A stretch of 64,000 nt of DNA from an uncultured Draconibacterium sp. (lineage in GTDB: Bacteria > Bacteroidota > Bacteroidia > Bacteroidales > Prolixibacteraceae). The translations under genes were made by a program, and so were the position numbers. Each line of letters begins with the position of its first letter. The stretch's first letter is position 1. The notes under the pieces are model-generated. The model was given only the letters and a program-made list of their open reading frames with translations, was not told where the DNA came from and made no database searches. The stretch is from NCBI GenBank assembly GCA_947492175.1, contig CANLMQ010000013.1:1-64000 (forward strand). The letters are read 5' to 3'. Below are positions 1 to 7,029 of this stretch, in pieces.

Positions 1-163
1 CACAATCCCAAGTCAATCAAAATATCAAAGAACAATTAAATTTATTTAGTAATAATTTTTAACGCATCAGTAGTATTGTAGAAGCAACAATAAAAATTAA
101 AGTTTTCTTTTCTTCGGGAATTCAATATTTATTTTAAAAAATTCTTTTAGCATATTTGACTGT

Positions 164-916
164 ATGAAATTCTTAAGAAATATTCTGTTTTCTCCTTTAA
201 CGGTAATCCGATTAATCGTTGTTTTATTCATGTCGGCATATGTTACCACCGTAGGCTGGTTTTGGTTAAGGCTATTTGGATTTAGCACACGTTTACAACG
301 ATGGGCGATGCACACATGGGGGAAAAGCATTGTATTCTGCTTGGGAATAAAAATCAAAAGAAATGAACTCCCCAAAAGCAATAACTTTATTTTAATGCCC
401 AACCACCGAAGCTACCTTGATATATTTATTGTTGCCGCATTAACTCCATCGGCAATGGTTGGAAAGGCCGAAATAAAAAAATGGCCATTCGGGAAATTGG
501 GAGCTAGAATTACCAACTCGATACTGGTAGACAGGAAAAATACACAAAGCCTTCTTAATACGATGCAAAAAATTAAAGAGTCGGTAAAACAGGAAATACC
601 AGTCACTCTGTTTCCGGAAGGAACAACGTATGAAGGGCCACTGACTAAAGATTTCAAAAACGGAAGTTTTAAAATAGCGGAAGAAACAGCTATCCCTGTA
701 ATTCCTATGGCCATCGATTTTGAAGATAAAGCAGATGCATGGATTGGAGATGATACCTTTGTTGGCCATTTTTTCCGTCAAATGGGTAAACTCCAAACCA
801 GGGTAACGATTACATATGGCAATCCCATTTCCGACACTGACTATAAATCATTGCAGGAAAAAACAAAGTCCAGGATTAATGCAATGTTGACTGAGATTCA
901 AGAAAATAAATTATGA
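164..916 (+). CDS. plsC: 1-acyl-sn-glycerol-3-phosphate acyltransferase (PlsC family)
   Basis: Transfers a fatty acyl chain to lysophosphatidic acid to make phosphatidic acid at the inner membrane. The 250-residue protein has an N-terminal hydrophobic segment (about residues 10-40), the catalytic NHRSYLD box (HX4D, residues 80-86) and the FPEGT substrate box (150-154), in the order and at the length usual for PlsC. The last codons overlap the end of the convergent permease gene by 6 bases, so it is a single-gene unit. Two other proteins of the wider family occur in this window (near 22.4 and 32.1 kb), but this one is closest to the housekeeping enzyme. Acyl-donor preference cannot be read from the sequence. 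Confidence 0.88.
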   Translation: MKFLRNILFSPLTVIRLIVVLFMSAYVTTVGWFWLRLFGFSTRLQRWAMHTWGKSIVFCLGIKIKRNELPKSNNFILMPNHRSYLDIFIVAALTPSAMVGKAEIKKWPFGKLGARITNSILVDRKNTQSLLNTMQKIKESVKQEIPVTLFPEGTTYEGPLTKDFKNGSFKIAEETAIPVIPMAIDFEDKADAWIGDDTFVGHFFRQMGKLQTRVTITYGNPISDTDYKSLQEKTKSRINAMLTEIQENKL

Positions 917-2260
917 TTTTTTCGATTTAAACCAGTAATAAACCGGAATGCCGGACAATGCTGTTAGAACCGCAATGCTTGATTCCACAGGACGTTCAAG
1001 ATAAGCCAATGCCAACATTGCAATTCCTGATCCAATAAATAAGATATGAATCCAAGGAAATCCCGGCAGTCTTAGGTTTCCCAGACCGTTCTTTCGAAGC
1101 TTAAAAACTCCTGCAACAGCCAAAATTGGGAAAAGGCCCAACGAGAATCCCATGTACGTTAAAATCTGTTCAAACGTTCCCGATAAAACCAAAACAATGG
1201 CAATAGCTCCCTGTAGATAAATAGCATTAACCGGTACTTTATATTTAGGATGAATGGCAGCAATTGATTTAAAAAAATAACCGTCTTTAGCCATGCGATA
1301 ATAAACTCTTGGCCCCAAAATTACAAATGCACTTAATGATGAAAATAAAGCAAATGAAATTAAAAGCGAAATAACCGATTCTGCAACTCCACCAAAAGCA
1401 TTGCCTGCAGCACGCGCCCCAATTTCTGGTTCTCCTGTCATTTCCCAGGCTGGTACGGCATACACAAAAAACAGGTTCAGAAAAACATACAAAACCATTA
1501 CAACAGCAGTTGAAATAAACAACGACCAGGGAATTACGCGTCGTGGATTTTTAATTTCAGAACCAATGTAAGTTGATGAATTCCATCCACTGTAGGCAAA
1601 CATTATAAACATCAGTGACAAACCAATTGCTTTCCAATTATCGAAGTTTAGTTGAATAGGCTGTGTTTCCCTGACATTTTGAAAGCTACCTTTACCAAGT
1701 ACAAATCCGACAATAATTAAACCAACAATCAAAAGTATTTTTAGCAAAGTAAGACCATTCTGTACTTTTGCCCCCAGAATAACTCCCCTTGAATGAATCA
1801 CAATAAAAGCCAGAATAACAAGAATGGCGAGCAACTGACTAAAAAGTTCCGGGCTAATTATTCCGTTCAAAAACAATAGTTCTTGAAATTTTGGAAAAGC
1901 CCAGATAAAATAGCTACTAAATCCAATGGCCGAAGCAGCAATAGGAGCAGAAAAGCCAACAATTAACGATAACCAGCCACTTAAAAATCCAGGTAAGGGA
2001 TGAAAAAGTTTTGATATAAAGACATATTCACCTCCGGCCTCTGGAAAAGCCGCTCCCAGTTCACCAAACGCAATTGCACCGAAAAAGGCCATAATGCCTC
2101 CTACCACCCACAACGTTAGCATCAATACCGGATTATTTAGAAATTCCATAAGATAACCCGTTGTTGTAAAGATACCGGCACCAATTATGTTGGCGATTAC
2201 AATATTTGTAACCGGGAACAAGCCAAGTTTACGTTCAAGTTTTTTTCCCTGTACCTCCAA
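911..2260 (-). CDS. APC-family amino acid permease
   Basis: A 449-residue integral membrane protein with about 12 hydrophobic segments. The N-terminus has the APC-superfamily unwound helix 1 motif (NIVIANIIGAGIFTTTG, about residues 19-35) followed by the helix 2-3 region FGELGAAFPEAGGEY, both typical of the amino acid/polyamine/organocation family that moves amino acids with protons or by exchange. Substrate cannot be assigned; the LAT/CAT-like branch is the best guess. It lies 5 bases downstream of the exported methyltransferase gene and is probably cotranscribed with it. Its 3' end overlaps the convergent plsC gene by 6 bases, leaving no room for a separate terminator. Confidence 0.88.
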   Translation of the reverse strand: MEVQGKKLERKLGLFPVTNIVIANIIGAGIFTTTGYLMEFLNNPVLMLTLWVVGGIMAFFGAIAFGELGAAFPEAGGEYVFISKLFHPLPGFLSGWLSLIVGFSAPIAASAIGFSSYFIWAFPKFQELLFLNGIISPELFSQLLAILVILAFIVIHSRGVILGAKVQNGLTLLKILLIVGLIIVGFVLGKGSFQNVRETQPIQLNFDNWKAIGLSLMFIMFAYSGWNSSTYIGSEIKNPRRVIPWSLFISTAVVMVLYVFLNLFFVYAVPAWEMTGEPEIGARAAGNAFGGVAESVISLLISFALFSSLSAFVILGPRVYYRMAKDGYFFKSIAAIHPKYKVPVNAIYLQGAIAIVLVLSGTFEQILTYMGFSLGLFPILAVAGVFKLRKNGLGNLRLPGFPWIHILFIGSGIAMLALAYLERPVESSIAVLTALSGIPVYYWFKSKKS

Positions 2261-2265
2261 TGAGA

Positions 2266-2910
2266 TTATTTATTTGCCTTTTTATAGCTAATTGAAATAC
2301 CCGAGCGACTACTCCGGTCGATTGTTGTATTGTAATTGTTTAAACCCTCAACATACTCTAAGAAATCACCAATCCCGTTAACATGCATAGCTGCATTATG
2401 AGCAGTAAAACAAGCTCCAACAACTAACTTAGGATCCATATCTATAAAATAGTTTTTATACCAATATTTATCTGCATCGCAAAATACGAAATCATATGTA
2501 CCTTTTAATTTTGGTACCAGATCGTGTGCATCGGCCAGGCGAACATCAATATATTTTGAAACACCTGCCTTTTTAAAATTGGCCTTGGCCTCCAAATAAC
2601 GATTTTTATTGATTTCAATTGTAACCAGTTTCCCTCCAGTTTTACTTAGAGCCCAGGCAATCCAAATAGCTGAGTGCCCCGTTGAGGTTCCTATTTCCAC
2701 TGCCGAAGTATATCCATTTTTAATAATAAGATCGTAAAGAATTTTACCATCAGAAAGCGGGACATTCATATCCTGCCATTCGTTAGCATTCTTTTCCAAA
2801 AACAATTTTACCTTTTTATCCAGGCTATTTTCTATTTTAGGATATTGTGCCCGAACAGTAGAAAATGCCACCAACACAAATACTATAATTACAATACTCT
2901 TCACCTTCAT
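2266..2910 (-). CDS. O-methyltransferase-like protein with a signal peptide
   Basis: A class I SAM-dependent methyltransferase of the caffeoyl-CoA/catechol O-methyltransferase type. Motif I is EIGTSTGHSA (residues 72-81), the acidic residue after beta-2 lies in VTIEI (96-100), and FVFCDAD (141-147) matches the metal and substrate region. The ATG at 2910 is preferred over one 21 codons upstream because the protein then begins with a clean Sec signal peptide (MKVKSIVIIVFVLVAF, cleavage near RAQ-Y at residue 22). Export is odd for an enzyme needing SAM, which is not known to be available in the periplasm. It precedes the APC permease by 5 bases. The substrate is unknown. Confidence 0.8.
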   Translation of the reverse strand: MKVKSIVIIVFVLVAFSTVRAQYPKIENSLDKKVKLFLEKNANEWQDMNVPLSDGKILYDLIIKNGYTSAVEIGTSTGHSAIWIAWALSKTGGKLVTIEINKNRYLEAKANFKKAGVSKYIDVRLADAHDLVPKLKGTYDFVFCDADKYWYKNYFIDMDPKLVVGACFTAHNAAMHVNGIGDFLEYVEGLNNYNTTIDRSSRSGISISYKKANK

Positions 2911-3075
2911 AATATTAATCTTACAAAGCATAAAGTTAAAATAAAAACCGTAAACATTTCTACCAGCATGCAACTAGAATTACCCATTCAGGCAGTTTTT
3001 GTACCCATTTTTCTTATTTGCTTAACGCTTAAACTAGTATAATAAATGAACATATCAGTTAAATAATATCTCAAT

Positions 3076-3106
3076 TTTGTAATTATTAAATTTTCCTCTA
3101 TCTTTG
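3076..3106 (+). promoter_or_regulatory. Bacteroidota-type promoter for the candidate small RNA
   Basis: TTTG (3076-3079), a 19-base spacer and TATCTTTG (3099-3106) match the phylum consensus TTTG-N19-21-TAnnTTTG exactly. Transcription would start around 3112-3115, some 150 bases before the cyclophilin start codon. Confidence 0.65.
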
Positions 3107-3109
3107 TAA

Positions 3110-3190
3110 AGCATTTGGGATTCATCCCATATTGTGTGTTTGGGGGTTAACATTTAGGAAGGAGACTGTTGAGTCTCCTTCTTTCCGTTA
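3110..3190 (+). ncRNA. candidate small structured RNA or 5' leader
   Basis: Downstream of a consensus promoter lies a stretch with no credible reading frame but two clear hairpins: TGGGA-TTCA-TCCCA (about 3116-3129), and a 9-bp stem AAGGAGACT-GTTG-AGTCTCCTT (about 3159-3180) followed by a short pyrimidine run. A second promoter-like -7 box follows at 3234-3241, which would let the cyclophilin gene be transcribed separately. The whole could be a roughly 75-base RNA ending at the second hairpin, or an attenuator in the cyclophilin leader. I do not recognise a named RNA family. Confidence 0.4.
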
Positions 3191-3233
3191 TAACACTTTG
3201 TAAAATGATATTATTTGTTTTATCCAATTTTTC

Positions 3234-3241
3234 TACATTTG
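3234..3241 (+). promoter_or_regulatory. -7 box (TACATTTG) before the cyclophilin gene
   Basis: TACATTTG matches TAnnTTTG and would give a leader of about 15 bases. The nearest TTTG upstream (3214-3217) is only 16 bases away, shorter than usual. Confidence 0.4.
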
Positions 3242-3263
3242 TCCAAATTTTAAGAAAATTAAT

Positions 3264-3701
3264 ATGAAGATAGCAGAGATTCATACTTCGAAAGGAGTAA
3301 TGAAAGTTAAGTTTTTCGAAGAAGATGCACCCAATACGGTTGCTAACTTTGTAAAACTCTCAGAGTCGGGTTTTTACGATGGTCTAACTTTTCACCGTGT
3401 TATTCCTAATTTTGTAATTCAAGGTGGTTGCCCCGACGGGACAGGTGCCGGCGGACCTGGTTATTCTATTGATTGCGAAACAAGCGGCAATAACCAATAC
3501 CACGACAAAGGTGTTCTTTCAATGGCTCATGCAGGTAGAAATACCGGCGGTTCTCAGTTTTTTGTTTGCCATAACCGCGAAAATACGCAACATCTCGATG
3601 GGCACCATACCTGCTTCGGAAAAGTTTATGAAGGACTTGATATTATTGACGACATCAGGCAAGGAGACGAAATTGAAAAGATTGTTATTACTGAAGAATA
3701 A
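3264..3701 (+). CDS. peptidyl-prolyl cis-trans isomerase, cyclophilin type
   Basis: A compact 145-residue cyclophilin that catalyses cis-trans isomerisation of Xaa-Pro bonds. The family landmarks are in order: FHRVIPNFVIQGG with the catalytic Arg (about residues 43-55), the glycine-rich GTGAGGPGY, SMAHAGRNTGGSQFF (about 90-104) and the final LDGHHTCFGKV loop. There is no signal peptide, so it should act in the cytoplasm. It is about the size of the small bacterial PpiB-type enzymes. A terminator follows at 3723, so it is monocistronic. The preceding region holds two promoter candidates and a structured leader or small RNA. Confidence 0.93.
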   Translation: MKIAEIHTSKGVMKVKFFEEDAPNTVANFVKLSESGFYDGLTFHRVIPNFVIQGGCPDGTGAGGPGYSIDCETSGNNQYHDKGVLSMAHAGRNTGGSQFFVCHNRENTQHLDGHHTCFGKVYEGLDIIDDIRQGDEIEKIVITEE

Positions 3702-3722
3702 ACGTCTTTTATGAAAATAGTT

Positions 3723-3754
3723 AAAGGGGATTTGTTAAACATTTCCCCTTTTTT
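3723..3754 (+). terminator. intrinsic terminator after the cyclophilin gene
   Basis: An 8-bp GC-containing stem (AAAGGGGA at 3723-3730 with TCCCCTTT at 3744-3751) is followed by a run of T. Confidence 0.8.
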
Positions 3755-3835
3755 AATACCGTTAAAATTATTCCGGTACCGAAATAAAATGTCGTGTTAA
3801 AATTTATTATTTTCCACAAATGAAACATTTAGCCG

Positions 3836-4528
3836 ATGATTAAGGAATTTCAATACGATTTTTTTGAACTTGGAATAGTTCCGGAAGACTTTCATAACCT
3901 TCTTGGATTTGAGAATAATGAAATACCTGAGCCTTTTCCAGACTACATTCAAATCGCAATAAACAAAGCTCCCGAATTATGCAAAGTTCGTGGAGGCTAT
4001 AAAATATTTAGAACAATATCAATCGACACCGAAAAACATACCATTCAGATTGAAAACCAAAGTTTTTCTCCATCGAAGATCGTAACCACCCAACTAAAAC
4101 AATCGAATAAAGCTGCATTATTTTTGTGTACTGCCGGTGCTGCTATTTCTGAATATTCAAAAAAAATATCTACTAAAAGTGACCCAATGTTAGGTTATGT
4201 TTTTGATATGCTGGGTTCGGTTACAGTGGAAAAAGCAACTGATAAAATCCAGGAAGCTTTAAAAACACAACTACAACCTAGCGGGCTACAAATATCTGAC
4301 AGGTTCTCCCCCGGGTACTGCCAATGGGATGTTGCCGAACAACATTTCCTTTTTTCGCTCCTGCCTCACAATTTTTGCGGGATAAAACTTTCCGATTCCT
4401 CGTTAATGCATCCTATAAAGTCAGTGAGCGGAATTATTGGAATTGGGAAAGAGCTTAAACAAAAAGGATATCAGTGTCAATGGTGTTCGGACACAAACTG
4501 CATCTACGGAAAAATCAGGAAAAAATAA
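3836..4528 (+). CDS. stand-alone B12-dependent methionine synthase activation domain protein
   Basis: Resembles the C-terminal AdoMet-binding activation domain of MetH, which reductively remethylates inactive cob(II)alamin. The SAM-contact motif RFSPGY is at residues 156-161, and MHPIKSVSGIIG (191-202) matches the MetH stretch that follows. At 230 residues it carries only this domain, so the catalytic MetH modules must be encoded elsewhere, as I recall for other Bacteroidales where MetH is split. Three cysteines close the protein (CQWCSDTNC, 214-222), which is not part of classic MetH and could bind a metal or cluster. It has its own unit between two terminator-bounded neighbours. Confidence 0.78.
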   Translation: MIKEFQYDFFELGIVPEDFHNLLGFENNEIPEPFPDYIQIAINKAPELCKVRGGYKIFRTISIDTEKHTIQIENQSFSPSKIVTTQLKQSNKAALFLCTAGAAISEYSKKISTKSDPMLGYVFDMLGSVTVEKATDKIQEALKTQLQPSGLQISDRFSPGYCQWDVAEQHFLFSLLPHNFCGIKLSDSSLMHPIKSVSGIIGIGKELKQKGYQCQWCSDTNCIYGKIRKK

Positions 4529-4586
4529 TTGGCTCAATTTTCAAATTTCTGATTCAAAAATTAAAGTTTAAGAAAATCGATAAATT

Positions 4587-4594
4587 TAACTTTG
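4587..4594 (+). promoter_or_regulatory. -7 box (TAACTTTG) before the small acidic protein gene
   Basis: Exact match to TAnnTTTG; no good -33 element at the expected distance. It would imply a leader of about 130 bases, which contains a weak GGAG/CTCC hairpin near 4676-4694. Confidence 0.4.
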
Positions 4595-4729
4595 CGCTAT
4601 TGCAAATGTCAATTTGATACTATTTATTTGTTAAAGAAATATTGTTGATTTGAGAAAAGGTAAACGTTTTATTTCGGAGGCCTGACGCTCTCCATAAATT
4701 GAATTATCAATCGTTAAATTAGGGCAACA

Positions 4730-5059
4730 ATGACAAACAACAAACCAAGGGTAATCAAGAGCTACAACAAACTTGACAAAGATTTGCAAGAACAAATAAA
4801 ATTGGTTTATGCAGATGGCTTTGCCGATAATCTGATCCATTTTTTCGATAAAAACGGGACAAAAATCACAGTACTCCCTTTTGAGACAGAGGACAAGTAT
4901 TACATGTTAAGAATGACAGAAATGGAAGCAGTTACTTTAGTTGATAAAGACGATGACTACGACGATGAAGGCTTCTTAAAAAACGAAGTCAAACAAAGTT
5001 ACGAAGATAAATATGCTGATCTGGATCATATTTCCGATCAATTATCAGATGACGACTAA
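4730..5059 (+). CDS. small acidic protein of unknown function
   Basis: A 109-residue soluble protein with no signal peptide or membrane segment. The first two-thirds alternate hydrophobic and charged residues as in a small alpha/beta fold (KITVLPFETEDKYYMLRMTE, residues 45-64), followed by a very acidic tail rich in Asp (DKDDDYDDEG and a final LSDDD). The coding potential is supported by an ATG in good context, a clean stop, a following bidirectional terminator and a codon pattern like its neighbours. I do not recognise the family; it looks like a conserved Bacteroidota small protein. The acidic tail may mediate binding to a basic partner, but that is only a guess. Confidence 0.7.
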   Translation: MTNNKPRVIKSYNKLDKDLQEQIKLVYADGFADNLIHFFDKNGTKITVLPFETEDKYYMLRMTEMEAVTLVDKDDDYDDEGFLKNEVKQSYEDKYADLDHISDQLSDDD

Positions 5060-5062
5060 AAA

Positions 5063-5095
5063 CAAAAGGCCTGCAAAATTGCAAGCCTTTGTTGT
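5063..5095. terminator. bidirectional terminator between convergent units
   Basis: Stem AAAGGC/GCCTTT (5065-5070 and 5085-5090) continues with TGCAA/TTGCA after one mismatch and is flanked by A-rich and T-rich ends. It can end both the small acidic protein gene and the dcw operon. Confidence 0.75.
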
Positions 5096-5142
5096 TTAAT
5101 GTACCGGTTGGTATAAATTCAAATCAATCTCTTAAGTTCTTT

Positions 5143-5592
5143 TTATACTAAAAGAGCCTTTACTTTTACTGAAATAGCAGCACCATCAGCCTGGCCGGCC
5201 AATTTTTTCGATGCAATTCCCATTACTTTTCCCATGTCTTTCATACTGCTGGCACCCACTTCATCAATAATTGCTTTTACAGCAGCAGTTAAATCTTCGT
5301 CCGACATTTTTTCGGGCAAATACTGCTCAAAAACCATCACCTGAGCCATTTCCTGTTCATACAAATCTTCTCTCCCCTGCGCTTTATAAATATTCGCTGA
5401 ATCATTTCCCTGCTTTGCCAGCTTCGAAATAATCTTTAATGCCTCATCATCACTTAGATCTGCATCGGCACCTTTGGCTGTTTTAGCCTCAATCATTACT
5501 TTTTTAATTCCACGCAAAGCTTCCAGTTTGCCTTTCTCACGGGCTTTCATTGCCTCTTTAATATCGTTGTTTACCTGCTCAAATATTGTCAT
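5143..5592 (-). CDS. yqeY: GatB/YqeY domain protein
   Basis: A 149-residue YqeY-type helical protein related to the tail domain of GatB, the glutaminyl-tRNA amidotransferase subunit. Typical segments are the N-terminal NNDIKEAMKAREKGKLEALR, then EQYLPEKMSDEDL and MGKVMGIASKKLAGQADG near the end, where the family has its conserved lysine-rich helix. The exact role is unsettled; a tRNA-linked function is inferred from the GatB relationship. It lies 26 bases downstream of ftsZ1 and is the last gene of the dcw operon, before the terminator at 5063-5095. Confidence 0.85.
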   Translation of the reverse strand: MTIFEQVNNDIKEAMKAREKGKLEALRGIKKVMIEAKTAKGADADLSDDEALKIISKLAKQGNDSANIYKAQGREDLYEQEMAQVMVFEQYLPEKMSDEDLTAAVKAIIDEVGASSMKDMGKVMGIASKKLAGQADGAAISVKVKALLV

Positions 5593-5618
5593 AATTTCTA
5601 TTTTAAATTTATCTGTTA

Positions 5619-7004
5619 CTAGTCTACATTATCGTGTAAATAACTGTTCCTATCCGAAATGCGGTTATCGCGTGTTACCGAATACCCCGACATCTTTCGG
5701 TCATATTTTGGATCGTTCATACGTATCTGTCTGCGTTTATACGCCGGGATATTTTCCAGTTCATCTACATCGTCCTCACTCATGGTAGCATAATCAGTTG
5801 CTCTAATCGATTTTTCCGGTTTATTCCTTTCTTTCGAAGTAGTCGGATATAATGCCTCAAAATCGTCTTCTTCTTTTTCCTGCTGAGGATTAAATTCAAA
5901 CGTTTTTTGTTTACGCCTTTCGGCATCGTCCCTTTTGTCAAACGTGTTTTGCTGAACAGTCTTTGATTCAGTTTCGAATTCAAGATTATGCGTTACAGGT
6001 TTGGTTTTGCTATTTTCTGATAGCTCCGATATAATACTTGTGGGAAATCCTGTTGCAATTACGGTCACCGACAAATTCCCTTCCAGGTCCTCATCCTTGC
6101 CATTCCCCCAAATTAAGTCAGCATCAAATCCGGCCTTGTTTTGCACATAATCAGTAATTCGCCCCACTTCATCCATGGTAACCTCTTTATTTCCGGAAGT
6201 AATGTTTAGAAGAATATTTTGGGCTCCCCGAATATCATTATCGTTTAACAAGGGAGAATTTAAAGCCATTTCAACAGCAACTTCAGCACGGTTTTCACCT
6301 GATGCGACACCAGTTCCCATAATCGCCATACCACTTTTGCGCATTACTGTTTCAACATCGGCAAAATCGACATTTATATATCCCGGAACCGTAATAATTT
6401 CGGCAATACCTTTGGCCGCTGTTGCCAGGATATTATCAGCTTTAGCAAATGCTTCCGATATTCCAAAATCGCCAAACATTTCACGAATCCGCTCATTATT
6501 CACGACCAAAAGCGAATCAACATACGATGCCAGTTCTTTTATTCCTTCATAGGCCTGACGAATTCTCCGGCGACCTTCGTTTCGAAACGGAATGGTTACA
6601 ATTGCCACTGTAAGATACCCTAATTCTTTACAGGTTTTGGCAATAACAGGAGCGGCACCAGTACCGGTTCCACCTCCCATTCCGGCTGTAACAAAAACCA
6701 TCTTCGTATTTTCCGAAAGCGTTTGTTTTACATCGTCGATATTTTCAAGGGCGGCCTCTTTTCCAACCTCTGGTTTGTTGCCGGCACCTCGTCCTTCGGT
6801 CAATGCTTCGCCCAGTTGTACCCTTGTATGAATAGGACTTGAAGCCATTGCCTGTGCATCGGTGTTACAAATAACAAAATCAACATCGCGAATACCATGC
6901 AAATACATGTGATTAACGGCGTTACCACCACCTCCGCCAACACCTATAACTTTAATTTCGGCGCCCGGTTTTTTCTCTAATACAAAGTCTGCCATTTTTT
7001 CCAT
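5619..7004 (-). CDS. ftsZ: cell division protein FtsZ, canonical copy (FtsZ1)
   Basis: Tubulin-like GTPase that forms the Z ring. All key elements are intact: the GVGGGGGNAVN loop (residues 21-31), GGGTGTGAAP (110-119), NEGRRR (142-147) and the T7 catalytic loop NVDFADV (211-217). After a linker of about 90 residues the tail contains IPAYKRRQ (419-426), the counterpart of the C-terminal peptide that binds FtsA and other anchors, then about 35 further basic and polar residues. At 461 residues it is longer than the E. coli protein (383), mainly in the linker and tail. It lies 25 bases downstream of a second ftsZ. An ATG three codons in is an alternative start. Confidence 0.95.
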   Translation of the reverse strand: MEKMADFVLEKKPGAEIKVIGVGGGGGNAVNHMYLHGIRDVDFVICNTDAQAMASSPIHTRVQLGEALTEGRGAGNKPEVGKEAALENIDDVKQTLSENTKMVFVTAGMGGGTGTGAAPVIAKTCKELGYLTVAIVTIPFRNEGRRRIRQAYEGIKELASYVDSLLVVNNERIREMFGDFGISEAFAKADNILATAAKGIAEIITVPGYINVDFADVETVMRKSGMAIMGTGVASGENRAEVAVEMALNSPLLNDNDIRGAQNILLNITSGNKEVTMDEVGRITDYVQNKAGFDADLIWGNGKDEDLEGNLSVTVIATGFPTSIISELSENSKTKPVTHNLEFETESKTVQQNTFDKRDDAERRKQKTFEFNPQQEKEEDDFEALYPTTSKERNKPEKSIRATDYATMSEDDVDELENIPAYKRRQIRMNDPKYDRKMSGYSVTRDNRISDRNSYLHDNVD

Positions 7005-7029
7005 CTTCTAAGCCTCTTTGTTTTAATAA

